NCBI GenBank assembly: GCA_017311315.1
Contig: CM029609.1
Location: forward strand, 43,716,666 to 43,780,665
Reading direction: 5' to 3'
DNA: 64,000 nucleotides
DNA from: Dendrocalamus latiflorus
Lineage: Eukaryota > Streptophyta > Magnoliopsida > Poales > Poaceae
The notes under the pieces were generated by a model. The model was not told the origin of the DNA and did not search any database. It saw only the letters and a program-made list of their open reading frames with translations. The position numbers and the translations under genes are program-made. Below, one piece after another: positions 33,324-46,012 of this stretch. Every line of letters starts with the position of its first letter. Within the stretch, counting starts at the first letter, position 1.

Positions 33324-35535
33324 TGGTGGAAAATCTCTCATTAATTCATGGTAACACACATGTGGTGGTAGCCCCATGAGAGTGATGAGTATTTGATATT
33401 ACTTCTATTACTTCTATCTTGCTTTTGTTAATTAAGTTTGATTTTTGTGAATTTGCATTATGAATTGTGCTTTTCTGGTAGCACTAGTCAGAGTGGCCTA
33501 GGGTGGCGGTCTGACCGCTATGTGTCTATAGTTGGACTAGTCATGCATTGGTGGTTTCACTGGTGCGGTGTGATTGGCCATTGTTGGCGGTCTAATCGGC
33601 GTTTGGATTGCAGTTTGACCAGCTATGGTGGTTGTCCGACCGAAGAGAGGTAGTACTAGCCCTTTATTAGTAGTAGTTATTTTCTATAGAGGTCCTCATT
33701 GAGTTGTCATGGCGGTCTGACCAGCCCGCTCTGGGTGGTTTGATCAGTATGGGTGCCGCAGTTAGATCGCTACTTGTACCGAGTTTGTTTTGAGTTGTTG
33801 GTTTTGGTGGTGTTAGTCACCGCAGGAGTCCGTGCAAGTGTTAGTCACGGAGTTTCCATGCATATGTTAGTCATGGCGTAGGTGCATGCATATATTTTGT
33901 TAATTGAGAGTCAAGTGTATGTCATTTATACTCGGATCGATTGTTTTGTCTTTGGTGTGAAGGTGCTTTGATGATGGATTGCTACCAGCGGCAAGACTGA
34001 TGCTTGGTAGCCATGGAGTGTCATGTAAGTCCATGTGGAGCATCATCTCAAGCCGAGCATATAGGAGAGACAAGGATCGTGAGGAGGTAATGCGTGCATG
34101 TGGTGTGCCAATTGGTCTTGTGCATTTTTAAGTAGTGGCCATTTTCAAAGTAGACATACGATCTTAACGACAAACATTGGGCACCATAGACTATAGTATG
34201 TTGCTGGTGTGTCATAGGACTTGGGCGTTTTAAGTGGTAAAGCCTTAGCACAGGCGTACGATTTTGGTGAAAAGCATGGATATCGCATCACCATGAAGAC
34301 CAGCAGGTGGCAATTTTCTAAAATAAGATGTAGTGTGGTTTACAAAACCACGACGATTGGCCTAAGTAGTTTATGTCACGTCTTTGTGGATGGAATATCT
34401 TATCAGGCTTGTGGAGCCTTTGAAAAGTCACGCTTTGAAAAGTGTGCAAGTATGTAATGTAAAACCCATTTGTGTATGGGTTACCAGGTTTCCTCAATAG
34501 TAAGTTGTGTGATCTACTAGTAGTTGCTGGTAGTTAGGGTTAAGTGACAGGCGAGAAGCCTCCACTAATAAGCCTTGTGTTGAGTTGAGTCATGGGGGAC
34601 TCCAAGATTAGGGTTAGGGGTTTCCTTGTGTTGAAGTTTTGTGTGTGTGCTCTAACCTTAAAGCTCTGCTATTTTGAGGGATTGGTCATAAAACATTTCT
34701 TTCCAAGTGATATAAACATCAAAAGATTGTCTAAGTGAGTTGTACCATAGATCCTCCCTTATGTTCTTGATTTGCTTTGCTTCCTTGTCTAGATTTATCT
34801 CTTCTTGATCTTTTCTGGTACCAATGACGTATAAGAGGTAGAGATATCTCCTAAAGATAAGATCCCATCTATCTAGACATGATCTAGAGGAAGTTTTTGA
34901 GTTTGCTCGATTTTTCTCAAAAGAGGCAATTTTGGGGTGTTGCTCTTATGAGTAATTTAGTTGAATTTGTGTTGTGATATAACTTACTATGACATGTGAG
35001 AATCTATCTAAGGTCACCTAGATCATCTAGGACTCACAATCAAGAGCAGATTGAGGTTTCTCTCTTTTGTCTGGTTTTTGTGCAATCTTCATTCAAATGA
35101 AAAAACGTTAGAACTTTGGCAATAATTCTTCTGATTGTTGATTGGAATAGATTCATAATATTCTAGAGAAGGTGCATGCCAAGTTTCAAGTCATTTGAAA
35201 ATTCTTTATGAAAGTTGTGTGGTTTTTAGTTTTGTTCGGGCTGAATTTCCTATGCTAATCTGAGGGGGGGGAAGTAGTCCTGCCCATTACATGGTGGTAG
35301 TACTGCATCGGTAGTACCACACCTTAAATGGTGGTTGCACCGCTATGAGGTGTTAAGTCCCGTTTGACTCGGTTTTTCTTGGGGGTTTCTCTGGGGGTGC
35401 TCAGGTTGTAATCTTCGTAGCTTATCATGATTATTGAAGTGAAAGACTTTAACAATCTTAAGGTAAAAGATTTTAGGGAAACCATTATCGGTGTGGCTGT
35501 TATTCACCCCTCTAGTCACCATCTTCGGCCCTACA
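33324..35535 (+). mobile_element. Probable copia-like solo LTR
   Basis: The right end is convincing: TTCACCCCTCTAGTCACCAT then CTTCGGCCCTACA at 35535, the usual ending of a widespread grass LTR type. The next five bases AGGTC match AGGTC at 33319-33323, which would place the start at TGGTGG (33324), giving 2212 bp. A five-base match plus TG could occur by chance over this distance. Inside are repeated GCGGTCTGACCGC-like motifs and a GGGTTAGG / GGGTTACC region typical of these LTRs. No internal coding region is present. Confidence 0.5.
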
Positions 35536-36135
35536 AGGTCAGACCAACCAATGATTTTTCAAAGATTGTTATTTTGAGTTGAAAATTGAGAATTGAGTTG
35601 GAAATTATTCTAGGGCTATGTAATCATGGCATATGTGTTGCATGGTGCATTTATGGACTAATGTTGGTTAATATGGAATGAACTTGTGTTTGGAAATGGT
35701 TTGTTTAGTCTATTGTTGTGCAGGTGGTTCAGGAGTCAATTATGGTCAACGGTGAGATAGACCAGAACTTGGTTGGGAGATTCATGGTCCAAAGCGGTTA
35801 TAGAAGCTAGGTGAGATGGTTAGACTTAACCAAGACGCAAGGTGGATAAGGGCCATGGAAGATACAAGTGGTTAAGGTTAAGCGGGACATGTGGTGCACT
35901 AAGTGACTTAAGCCTGTTTGCATTTGGTGACATCCGAACCGTGAGAGATTTGGTGGGAAGTCATTAGGTTTATATGAAAAAGGCGAAGTATGTGTGATGC
36001 TTCGAGACGAAGAAATTGGGAAATGATAGTTGAGAAACATTGTGGTCTTTTGCCCATAACCGGAAAATGAGCGGTTAGAAAAAAAATCATGGTGGAGGCC
36101 GGCCAAGAAAATTCTATGGCGGTCAAGACATAATG
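35536..36135. mobile_element. Possible LTR remnant
   Basis: The stretch GTGCAGGTGGTTCAGGAGTC (35727 on) and the following AGG/GGT-rich text resemble the first half of the copia-like LTR at 57976-59454 (GTGCAAGAAGCTTTGGAGTC there). It may be a piece of an older copy into which the 33324-35535 LTR inserted. No boundary is visible. Confidence 0.3.
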
Positions 36136-37230
36136 GATTCAGCTCCGTCGACGGCGATACATGCACGCACGCCCCGTTGCCACAAATCCTCAATCTATTC
36201 ATGTGCTCTGTATTCTTTTTCCCGATCTTTGCCTCTCTTTTAGCGCTCGGTTGAGTGTGTCGCGGACGTGCGCAAGGGACTCAAATGCCCAGCGCCTATC
36301 ATTCACCCAGCATTCACTACTAGGTTTTTTAAAAGTAGTATAGGAAACGCAAATGTACCCTGATGACAAGTGAAGGTCAGCAACGAAAAATGAATTACCT
36401 TTGTAGCATTTGTTTATCCAAGCAAATGCCAGGGGTAGCTGTTTTTTTTAGGCGATGGAGTAGTTCTCTGGTCTATATTGTCGCTATTTGTCTACATAAA
36501 GCCCACCACGCACTCTCCCAATTGGGCCTGTTACAGTAAATTAGCATAATTGGTTGAAAGAGCTCAACAAGTCCCGGCAGGCTTCCGGCCAGATTTGTAC
36601 TCTAGTCTCTTGGCAAGTAATGGTCTCGTTTATTTGCAGGTCTGATTCTACATGGTATTTGTCGCTACATATTATTAGGGCCTTTCAAAGTTTCATAAAG
36701 CACGATCTTGAACTAAGATTTCGATTCTGATGTTGGATCTTGAATAATAGAAGTCCTCGCTTACCATCTCCTTCGGTCCTTCCCTCGTTGCTTTACGCAT
36801 GCGCCACTAGCTTGGTTCCATTCCGCTTCCGTATTTCTGTAAAGCGATGGAGAAAAAGGAGGATTAATGCTCTTCATCAACAGGGTCGACACCGGCCGGC
36901 GGCGGCGACAATCTGACACTATCGAGAGGTCGTTCCCATACCGACCGAAGATGGATGGCCCCACTTCAATTGGCTTAATTTTCTGGTTATGACTTTTGAT
37001 TTATGACTGTACATCGTAACAGTTGTTGTTTTTATCTAAGAAAAAAATAAAAAAAATTATTATACTGTCACAAATAATGAAAAGAAACAAGTAAGAAAAG
37101 AAAAAGGAAAAACAGAAAAAACCTAAAAAACAAAATAAGCTGAAATTAGATACATTTATGTTCCAAATAGTTTCTGACTTAAATAATTTGAAAGTCAAAA
37201 TAAATTAAAAGCTAAAACTATTTAGAACGG
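36136..37230. other. Spacer, no gene recognised
   Basis: Mixed-composition DNA with an A-rich block at 37040-37140. No domain, RNA gene or element boundary recognised. Confidence 0.5.
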
Positions 37231-37232
37231 CA

Positions 37233-37980
37233 ATGAAGCGTATTATAGCGTGTACACTACACACAGTAATTAGCCAGCCCTTCACTTCACTAGCATGGAG
37301 CGCTTGCTACGTATCATGCGCCAGCATGCACATCCGCGCGCGCGGAATCCGGCTTCAAATTACTCCAGCGCACCACATCGATCACGGCCGCGCGTCGCGC
37401 CGCGCGCGTGGGCCGGCCGCCGAGTCTTGCGGCGTGTCGGCCCGGCCCGCGCGGTCGCTTCGTTTCACGTCAAATCATCACCACCCACCGCGCGCGGCCT
37501 AGCCAGGCCTCATCAGCTTGCTCTCGTCCAAATCTAGCCCGCTCCACCACGCATATTCCCTGGCGATCCATCCTCTGCCCCTTCAAATCAAGAACGAGCT
37601 GGCGTTCGGCGGCCGGACGAGATCGGCCTGACGCTGTTGGCGACACGTACCGGCCGTGACACGCCAGACGACACGGCCGGCTGGCGCTGGCAGGCCGTGC
37701 ATGGCATGGCACCGACAGACATCGATCCGCGGCGGTCATCGTGCGCGCATGTCGGCCGTCGGGCACATACCTGCCCTGGGCCACCCGCCGTCCGCTGTGC
37801 ACCACATAACGCGCGCAGCTCGCGGCTCCGTTCGACACGCTGCTTCACATAAGCTACGCCATGATTCGCCGGTCGGTCAGAATTACCGTAAGCCAAAATG
37901 GCCTCGCAGGCTGGCACGTGGACACCTAGCTAAAGCACCGCAAGCACCAGTACATTACGTGACAGTACGGTACGTATGAT
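37233..37980. other. GC-rich CpG-dense island, no gene recognised
   Basis: A sharply bounded 700 bp island in AT-rich DNA with many CG steps (for example CGCGCGCGCGG near 37336). Several overlapping frames are open on both strands, as expected from composition, and none shows a domain. In grasses such islands often mark promoters or first exons, so an unrecognised gene start is possible. Confidence 0.35.
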
Positions 37981-38078
37981 CTAACGTATGTGGCGTACCT
38001 GCGTACACGTGCCGTTCCATGTCCTACTCCTAATCACGCCGGGGATTTAGTTTGGGCCGTGATGTGTAGCATACGGGC

Positions 38079-38794
38079 TAGGGATGATAATTTCTCTCAT
38101 GGAGACTGGCCCACGGAAACATTCCCTATGGGGCCAGGGGCGGGACGGGGGAAACTCCCCCATGGGGTCGCGGGGGTGAGGAGGACCCGTTAGTTAGGCC
38201 CCGTTTGGCATAGCTCTAGCTCCGAGATCTATGCTGGATCTGTAGTTTGTTGACTAAATTAAAGTGATTTAAATATTTTTATTTAATATATAATATAAAT
38301 GAAATGAGTCATGTAAATGCACTTAACATACCTGCAACTCTAGATCCAGGATTTCCTAGAGCTACAGATGACCAACTCTAGGAAATCTACAGATTTTCTA
38401 GAGCTAGAGCTCTGTCAAACGGGGCCTTAGCTGAGGGGACGGGGCCAAAGAACTCTCATTGCTATGTGGGGATCATCAAAAGTTAAAAATATATTATTTT
38501 ATTTATATAATATGAAATTTTAATATATAATATGTTTTGTTTTTTTATATATTTGCATAAAATGTGTATTTATACATTGTGGTTTATGTTTTGAAACTAT
38601 ATTTTCATTAAAAAAAGTATATATAAAATAATTAATAAAGTCACTTTAACATTTTAAATATATATAAAATTCTTTTTTTTTAATTCCTGCGGGGATCCCA
38701 CGGGGGATAGGGGCACGTTGCCCTCTGTCAAGCTTCGCGGGGATTAAGGCAGGGGCACGGAGCTGCCCCTCACCTCACTCTGTTGCCATCCCTA
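38079..38794. mobile_element. hAT-like non-autonomous element
   Basis: The ends TAGGGATGATAA (38079) and TTGCCATCCCTA (38794) form a 12 bp inverted repeat with two mismatches. They are flanked by an 8 bp duplication, ATACGGGC (38071-38078) and ATATGGGC (38795-38802), with one mismatch; 8 bp is the hAT length. Subterminal GC-rich parts (CCATGGGGTCGCGGGGG and CCTGCGGGGATCCCACGGGG) enclose an AT-rich middle. It has no coding capacity. A Tourist-like MITE is inserted in it. Confidence 0.75.
38197..38426. mobile_element. Tourist-like (PIF/Harbinger) MITE, 230 bp
   Basis: The ends GGCCCCGTTTGGCATAGCTC and its inverse (GAGCTCTGTCAAACGGGGCC at 38407-38426) form an inverted repeat of about 26 bp with two or three mismatches. 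It is flanked by TTA at 38194-38196 and 38427-38429, the typical 3 bp target duplication. It lies inside the hAT-like element. Confidence 0.88.
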
Positions 38795-38802
38795 ATATGG
38801 GC

Positions 38803-40328
38803 AGCAATCAAGGTGAGGGATTGACATGTATCGGACATTGTGGGTGAGTCATGTGTAGTGTAGAGCATGGGGCGGGCGAGATAGGTAAGCTAACTGTCTA
38901 GCTCTCTTTTTTCAGTATTAAAAAATCATTTTTCAATTTTTTTATAATAACTAGTTTTTAAATAAAGTGCCCTTTTAAAGTAGGGTCTACAAGTTAATTA
39001 TAATATATACTATATCAACTTCATTTATATCGGTCAAAAATATACATGAGTTTTTTTCGTACTTAACATTTATAAATAACTAAAAGTTATAAACCACAGC
39101 TAGTTACAGATATAACTCATTGATTACCTATTAGAGTGCGGGCCCAATGGAGTAGTGCAATCATTTTAAGGTTCATAACACACATATTCGTGGGTAAATC
39201 TCAAAAAGAAATATTGAAAATTTCACTTAAATAACTCATCCAAACTGCAGTTGATGAGAATAAAACTCTAGTGGTCAGCCATATCAGCTAGCTTTAATTG
39301 CAAATTAGCTTATTTGCCGTAGAATTGACTTCACAACTCTCCTTGTAATGCTTCCTTGGAAACACGAGGCTAGGTTTTTGACATGACCATCACTTATTCT
39401 TGGCTGATTCAAACCTGTCGAGAAAAGTTTTGTGCCCTCTAACACGCACGCGCCACAAATTCTTGACACGCGAAGCTGTAGCCTCTCAAGCGATCACTTT
39501 AGTTTGGCATTTTGTTGTCGAACAAACAAGAAGTCCATTTGTTTTATAAAACAAGTCCAAAAGATATTTTAACTACGTCCTTGATCAACGTCTCCTCAAA
39601 ACATCCTATACATGCCTGTTACGAAACCGGCTCCCAGGTGCGGTTGGTCCGTGGCCCTGTGCAAGTTTCTCTCAAAGTAGAAGATGTGGGCGTGTACTAA
39701 AGTGACTTTAGGTTATAAATATAGAGAAGGTACTTGCACTATAAATAAATTGATTTATATCAATAAAAAAGATCGTCGACTTCTCTATCATCTCTTGTGT
39801 CAATTTGTTCATCTACTATTACTTTTGCTTATTGCGTGATTATTTTTTGCTTCTAGTTGTGCTGATTAGCTTTTAAATCACTTGCAACATTAGTTATTCA
39901 ATACATCATCAACATTAATTGCTCTACAGGCCACGGTATTGTTGAAACGAGCGACAGCCCTAACATGAGAGAACAATCATAGCAAGTGCAAAAAGAAAAC
40001 AAGAGACAGAGATTTGTTAATGACGTTCGGCAATGTCTACGTCTCCGGGAGCCGAATCACGGCGGCTCTATTCGTATGAGGAGTTTTATACCCTGGTTAC
40101 ATGTTTAACTTGGATATTTAGTTGTACCATAGGGAACTTCGTCACCCACACCCTCAGCCCACAATATTTCATAACCTCATACAAACTGTATTTTCTTCCT
40201 TTGTAGGATTGTGTCTGAAAAAGTGACACTCTACTTTTCCAAATACAGTACAATAAAAAACCTCAAACTTACCAATAAAATTAACAATTAAGCAGCCAAA
40301 TACGAATCTTTTATCTTCACATGTAGGT
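38803..40328. other. AT-rich spacer, no gene recognised
   Basis: No domain or RNA gene recognised. A phrase near 40021-40075 (ACGTTCGGCAATGTCTACGT followed by CTCCGGGAGC) resembles sequence common in plant LTR remnants, but no boundaries were found. Confidence 0.45.
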
Positions 40329-40329
40329 G

Positions 40330-40810
<481 letters not shown>

Positions 40811-40817
40811 CTATTTA

Positions 40818-41046
40818 CGCTCGTTTGGGCTTTGGTTTCTAGCTTCCGGTTTATTTTTTACTATTTCTAAATTTCATCTTTTCTAACTTTTCGATTTTTT
40901 TTTGCTTTTTTGCCAGTTCCTTTTTCCTGTGATCGTTTGCATTATACGTGCTGGGCTAATCCTTTTTTCCATTTTTATTTTTTTTAGTTTTAATTATGTC
41001 AAATAAGCCACAGCCATAAGCTAGGCTTATTCAACCCAAATGAGCG
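40818..41046 (-). mobile_element. MITE, family shared with 42457 and 62418
   Basis: On the minus strand this copy aligns with the two other elements: AAATAAGCC, ATTATACGT, GGCTAATCC, GCAAAAAAGC and AGAAA blocks occur in the same order. The ends CGCTCGTTTGGG and CCCAAATGAGCG are inverted. It is shorter because it lacks the CACTGTAGCTG segment. Confidence 0.65.
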
Positions 41047-42456
41047 CCCTATTAAGCTTAACCCAAGAAGCTTTGTGATCTGATCGGTGAACCGGTGAAC
41101 CAGTGCTCCAGCCAGTTCAATCATTGGTCCTGTTTTTAAATCTATGTAAAAAAGAAGCTTTGTGTAACACTCAGGCCCAATTTAGGGTGGCATGCAGGGA
41201 CGTAGCCAGCCCGAGGCCTAGCCTTGCGCCCAGGCCACTGCAAGGAAAAATACCAACACATTCACTATTAATAACTACAGTAAAATATAAGGGTTTTCTC
41301 AGCTGGACCTCGAGCCATTGTCCCAGCAGCCCGAGGCCCAGCTCTACCTCTGGTGGCATGGCCGCATGGATGGCTATGTGTGGCTGCCTTTGTGAGTTTA
41401 CTCTCACATTTGCAGTTTAGGTGAGTTTGGACAATATATAAAGCTAAGGGATCAAGTCTAGCTAACTTTGATAGGTTAAATTTTTTCAATGTTTTGGGTT
41501 CTGTTTTTGCTGGCAAGTTAACTTTCCAAATTCACTGCATATTCAAATGAAAATTACACTGAACCAGCCCTTAAATTTTGTGTGAAGTTTCTTAGAAAAA
41601 TATAGCAACAAAGCACATATCTTGATCCAACTGGCCCACAAAAATATGGATTGAGAAATGGCATGACATAAGCTGATGATGATTCAATCTTTCGAGTCCT
41701 TATGTATTGTTTGACCCAAATAAACTAATTAAGACCATGCTCAATAATGATACTCCAATATTAATTTCCTTATCCAAGTTTGGTGTATCCTTCCTTAACT
41801 CATGAATCGTGATGATGAGCTAGCTAACTACTAGCTTGCAATATGAATGAGGTCACATCAGCAAAATACCAACCTTGTCTCGAAACCAACGAAACACCAA
41901 CTTTCCAGCACTACTTCCAATTTAAGTCCCAATTCTTCCAAGATCAGAGTCAAGAGCATTATGACTTTCACATCTACTCATCTTTTTGTTTTCATTTTTG
42001 AGTGCTGTTAGGTTTTACATTGAAAAAACAACATGTTTTCGCCAACTTAGTCTTATATGGGTGTATCTACTCTCACTTGCTGTGAACTGAACGACCCCTT
42101 ACTATGACAATGACTTTTGTGGAGATGAACAATGGTCTTACATCAAGGAACATATAAAGACAATTAATTCATGGGAAATTTGCAAGCTATACTTAATTAA
42201 GCTGTAAATTAGTTAAGTTCATTTTGTTGCTAATCATCGACTAGTCCAACTGGTATAGCACCGAGTTAGCTAAGCCCAGAGCTCGTTTTTTTTTTGCATT
42301 AAGAAAATTATTCAATTTTGCACCAGCATTATATATTTCTTTATATATAGTTGTACTGGGGAACGAATATACTCCTGTACAGTATTAAATGTTGGTGCAA
42401 ATGTAGTAGTGCCTCCAGCTAATGTCTAGCAAGGATAGTTGTGATTAGCTATATGA
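41047..42456. other. Spacer, no gene recognised
   Basis: Contains a CAGGGACGTAGCCAGCCCGA phrase near 41196 reminiscent of hAT repeat ends, and near 42240-42300 a tRNA-like AACTGGTATAGCACC followed by a T-run that could be a SINE remnant. Neither is delimited. Confidence 0.4.
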
Positions 42457-42742
42457 GGTGGTGATCGGTTCGGCTGAAAAGCTCGTGGCTTATGGCTGAA
42501 AACACTGTAGCTGGCTGAAAAAAGCACTGTAGCTGACAGAGGCTTATTTAGCATAATTAAATTTTAAAAAATTTAAAAATAAAAAATATGTTAGCCCATT
42601 ACGTATAATACAAACAAATACGGGAAAAAAAAGAACCGGCAAAAAAGCTCAACAAAAAGCCAAAAGTTCAGAAAAAGACGAAACTTACGAATAGTGAAAA
42701 ATAAGCCAGAAACCAGAAGCCGAAGCCGAGTTGATCAGAGCC
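42457..42742 (+). mobile_element. MITE, 286 bp, three-copy family
   Basis: The ends GGTGGTGATCGGTTCGGCT and GCCGAGTTGATCAGAGCC form an imperfect inverted repeat, flanked by TGA on both sides. The inside (GGCTTATGGCTGAAAACACT, TTAGCCCATTACGTATAATA, GAACCGGCAAAAAAGCTC) is nearly identical to 62418-62704. Confidence 0.75.
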
Positions 42743-44620
42743 TGAATATGATGCAGCCTCAATTATATGCTAGTCGATCCAGTTAGGCATGCTCATACGT
42801 ATGCGTATATAAGTTAGGTCAGATCGATGTTTTGAATCTCTGGTTTATTAGTTTCTGATATTCCTATATCTAATCGAAGTTATCACTGTCACTTTCACAA
42901 ATAATGTAAAGCTCGTACTACAAATTAGCCTCTAATCTACTAGGATGCATGCATGCAAGTTAACCAGGTACTGATCGATCCACTCTGCTAACGATCGATG
43001 CTGATAATTGTTACAAGAAGCTTTACTTGCACGCTTTACCTAGCTAGCACCTAGCTCTAGCTAATCATATGCCATATTACGAATCTCTAAAGTAGATTAA
43101 CTAGTGCTTTAATTGCGTGCGATCGATGAACACATGGCTTGGGCGTGCATACAAGTTTCATACCAAGTGGACACGCTTGATGTTACAGGTCTCAACTTGC
43201 AATTCAACTTTAACCCTATATAGTATCAGGATCCTAGTGTCACATATCAAAAGAGCATTGATTCCCAAGATTATAAAGTTTGGACCAGTATTTCACATGT
43301 TTTATTCCTAATCAAGATCTTAATTGCACGCGTCTAGACCAAAATTAATAGTCACACAGAATTATCATAGTTAAAAAACCGTCAGGAATTAAAAAACCGT
43401 CAGGAAAGATCCTGTTTCCGATAGTGCGCACAAGATCCTGACAGCCTTTGTCACAACAATGCCCACTGCATTTCTCCCACGAGAGCTGGCGTCGTCTTAA
43501 TAATTCTCAATTTCTAGCAAGTAGCATGGCACTAAGCCGCCATTAGAGGCATAATTAAGTACCATGGCAGATATTAGTCGACGTCACATGTTTTAGATGC
43601 TTCATCAAGACAGGCTTGACCCTAGTACTAGTGTCTTAAATTAGTCTGTGTATCGTTTGACCCTATCTAGCTAGCTACGTGATGGAATTCCTGGATCATA
43701 AACGACGTTTGGTGCGACGTTTTCGCTCTCGATCTCTGTATCTCCGGTCTCGATCGATCTATCCATGCTTCAACCATTCAATCCCACGACTAGTCAAAAA
43801 CTTGCAACAAATCCTTTCAAACAAAACTTTCAACAATTAATCTCTCACCAATTAATCTCATGATGCATGCTGGCTCCATCACGCATGCATGGAGATAAGG
43901 CTAAAGCTAGATCTAAATGCGTGGAATGTGGCCGGTTCTCATGTTTTGAAGGCACAGATGTATGAAGGGGAGGATGATGTTATTAGCACCACACCACCAC
44001 TTCACCGTCGCTTGCAGGCGAGACATGTAAAGCCTATACAGATGCACAAATGTCAAACCCAATCGATCATGTGCATGTTTATCATGCCATCATCTCCTGC
44101 GTGCGTACGTATTTCAATTTGCTACGTAGTCATTATGTATCCGACTCAAAAGGAAAAGATCGAAAAAGGAGAAGAGAGTTCGCATGCATGTAGTGTCCGG
44201 CGTCTGGACTCTGGACATGTTTCTTGGAAGCTTAATTAGCATGCGTAACAAAAGTTGCAGATCGATCACCATTGATTGCAACCAAAGATGCATGCATGGG
44301 TTCACCGAATGCACTGGATACGCCCCCCAAACCGGCCACTCCGAACGATCTGTAGCCTGTAGGAGCCGCGTGATTTATATATGAGTTAATCACTGCCGTT
44401 TCCGCCATTCCGGTCAGGCTGGACCATCCGGTGACCACCACTGCAGACCATCCAAAAAGACGAGCGAAAAGAGTGCGAAAGAGATAAAGACGTAAAGAAA
44501 GTTCTTCTCAGCTAGTGCAGCACAGGGTGGGCCATCAGCTAACCACTCCCAGAGCACGTAGGAGAAGCAGGCTGCGGGCACGAAAAGTCCAAGACAGGCG
44601 TACTATAGTATAGCGTAGCC
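42743..44620. other. Spacer, no gene recognised
   Basis: AT-rich DNA with scattered GATCGATC and CATGCATG palindromes. Open frames up to 116 codons (43889-44239) have no recognisable domain, and overlapping frames on the other strand are equally open. Confidence 0.45.
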
Positions 44621-44624
44621 AGGA

Positions 44625-45110
44625 ATGTTCTTTTTTAACGTGCATGCACGGGTCGTTGCCGCCGTCGCGCTCGCGCGCGCGCGACGAGGCCGCGCGCCGG
44701 GGCGGAAGCCCGAGCATCGTGCTCCGGCCGCGCGTGCGTCCGGGCCGCGCGCCGGCACCGTGCCGTTGCCGCGGGCGCGCGATCCAGCGGCAGCCTCTCC
44801 TGGATTCCCTTCTTCGCCTGGGGCGGCACGGACAAAACCGTTGGTTTCGATCGATCGCGCGCGGCGAGGGGAACTGGGCAGCTTTCGTGGAAGCTTTTGC
44901 GTGCCGAGGAAACGGGGGGCAACCTTAACGCGACTCGATCGCCAAGTGGCGTCGCGTCCTCCGCACAGATGTTGCACGTACAGCCTGTTGATCCGGACGT
45001 CGTACGGAGTATGGACATCGTGGCGCATGCACCAGCCGACGAGCGGTGGGGGACGATCGGGAGGGCAGATTTGTCAACGACGACTACGTGCTCACTGGTC
45101 ATGACCCAGC
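44625..45110. other. GC-rich island, no gene recognised
   Basis: A CpG-dense block with overlapping open frames of 94 to 164 codons on both strands, arginine- and alanine-rich, as GC composition alone would give. It lies 140 bp from the left LTR of the Tat-type element. It may be a promoter or first exon, but I cannot support a product. Confidence 0.35.
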
Positions 45111-45252
45111 AGATATCGGCCAAAATCACATGCGAGTATCTCTCTTTACAAGCTGTTATTATTCATCAGCTAAAACCAAAAGCAATCAGCAACAACAAAT
45201 ATGAACGCTCCCTTATTTGTAGGAACTTGACGAGCAACTGCCGGATCGTACG

Positions 45253-46012
45253 TGTCGATGTTCTAATATCGATCTTACGTATGATTTGTTTGGATTCGGA
45301 GGAAATCTACAAGGCTCGGGTCTTCTCCTAGAAGAATAATAATTTTACATCCTATGTGGCTATTGCTCAGAGAAATTGATTACAAGTGAGAGTAATGCGA
45401 AATGTCTAGCATTATCTCCTGATCCAATGTCTTCCCTCTTCCTCCTCTATCACGTCAACCCTTATATAGTCAATAAAGCGGTGGCTGCTGTCCTGTGCCA
45501 AAAGGTGCCTCAACGCTTCGGATGATAACAGTCTGATGGAAGTTATTGTTAGAGAGACGTAGTGGCCTGTTCACCGTGCGACCGTTGTTATCAGACAACC
45601 ACTTTGTCAGATAACCCCACGATGTAGTGGGTCGTTGTAGACAAGCTAATTGAGAATATGCTGGTTGCAGAAAGATCTACGACCACGAGGTGGTTGTAGG
45701 ATATCTTATGACTAAGTGTCGTAGAAAGACTTACGACCAAAAAATAGTCATAGTAAGACTTACGACTATATAGTCATAGAAGGACTTATGACTAAAAGGT
45801 AGTCATAATAAGACTTATGACTATGTGGTCGTAGGAAGACTTACGACTAAATGATCGTACAAGAACTTATGACTAAATGATCGTAGAAGAACTTACGTCT
45901 ACATGGTCGTGGAAGAACTACGACTATTCTGTGAAATCTATCCCTTAACGATGAGGGATATACTCGGAGAACATACTGACGTAATAATTAGAGGATTATC
46001 ATATCCTCATCA
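45253..46012 (-). repeat. 3' LTR of Tat-type element
   Basis: Plus-strand ends are TGTCGATGTTC and ATCCTCATCA. It is 760 bp, about 80 bp shorter than its partner. The part 45676-45932 is a degenerate tandem repeat with units such as GTCGTAGAAAGACTTACGAC. Confidence 0.9.
45676..45932. repeat. Hairpin-forming tandem repeat in Tat LTR
   Basis: About nine degenerate units of 22 to 26 bp alternate GTCGTAG and CTTACGAC, so each unit and each junction has complementary arms. The same array is at 54969-55219 in the other LTR. Confidence 0.8.

Noticed and set aside
41196..41230. CAGGGACGTAGCCAGC as a hAT element start
   Set aside because: No partner end or duplication found.
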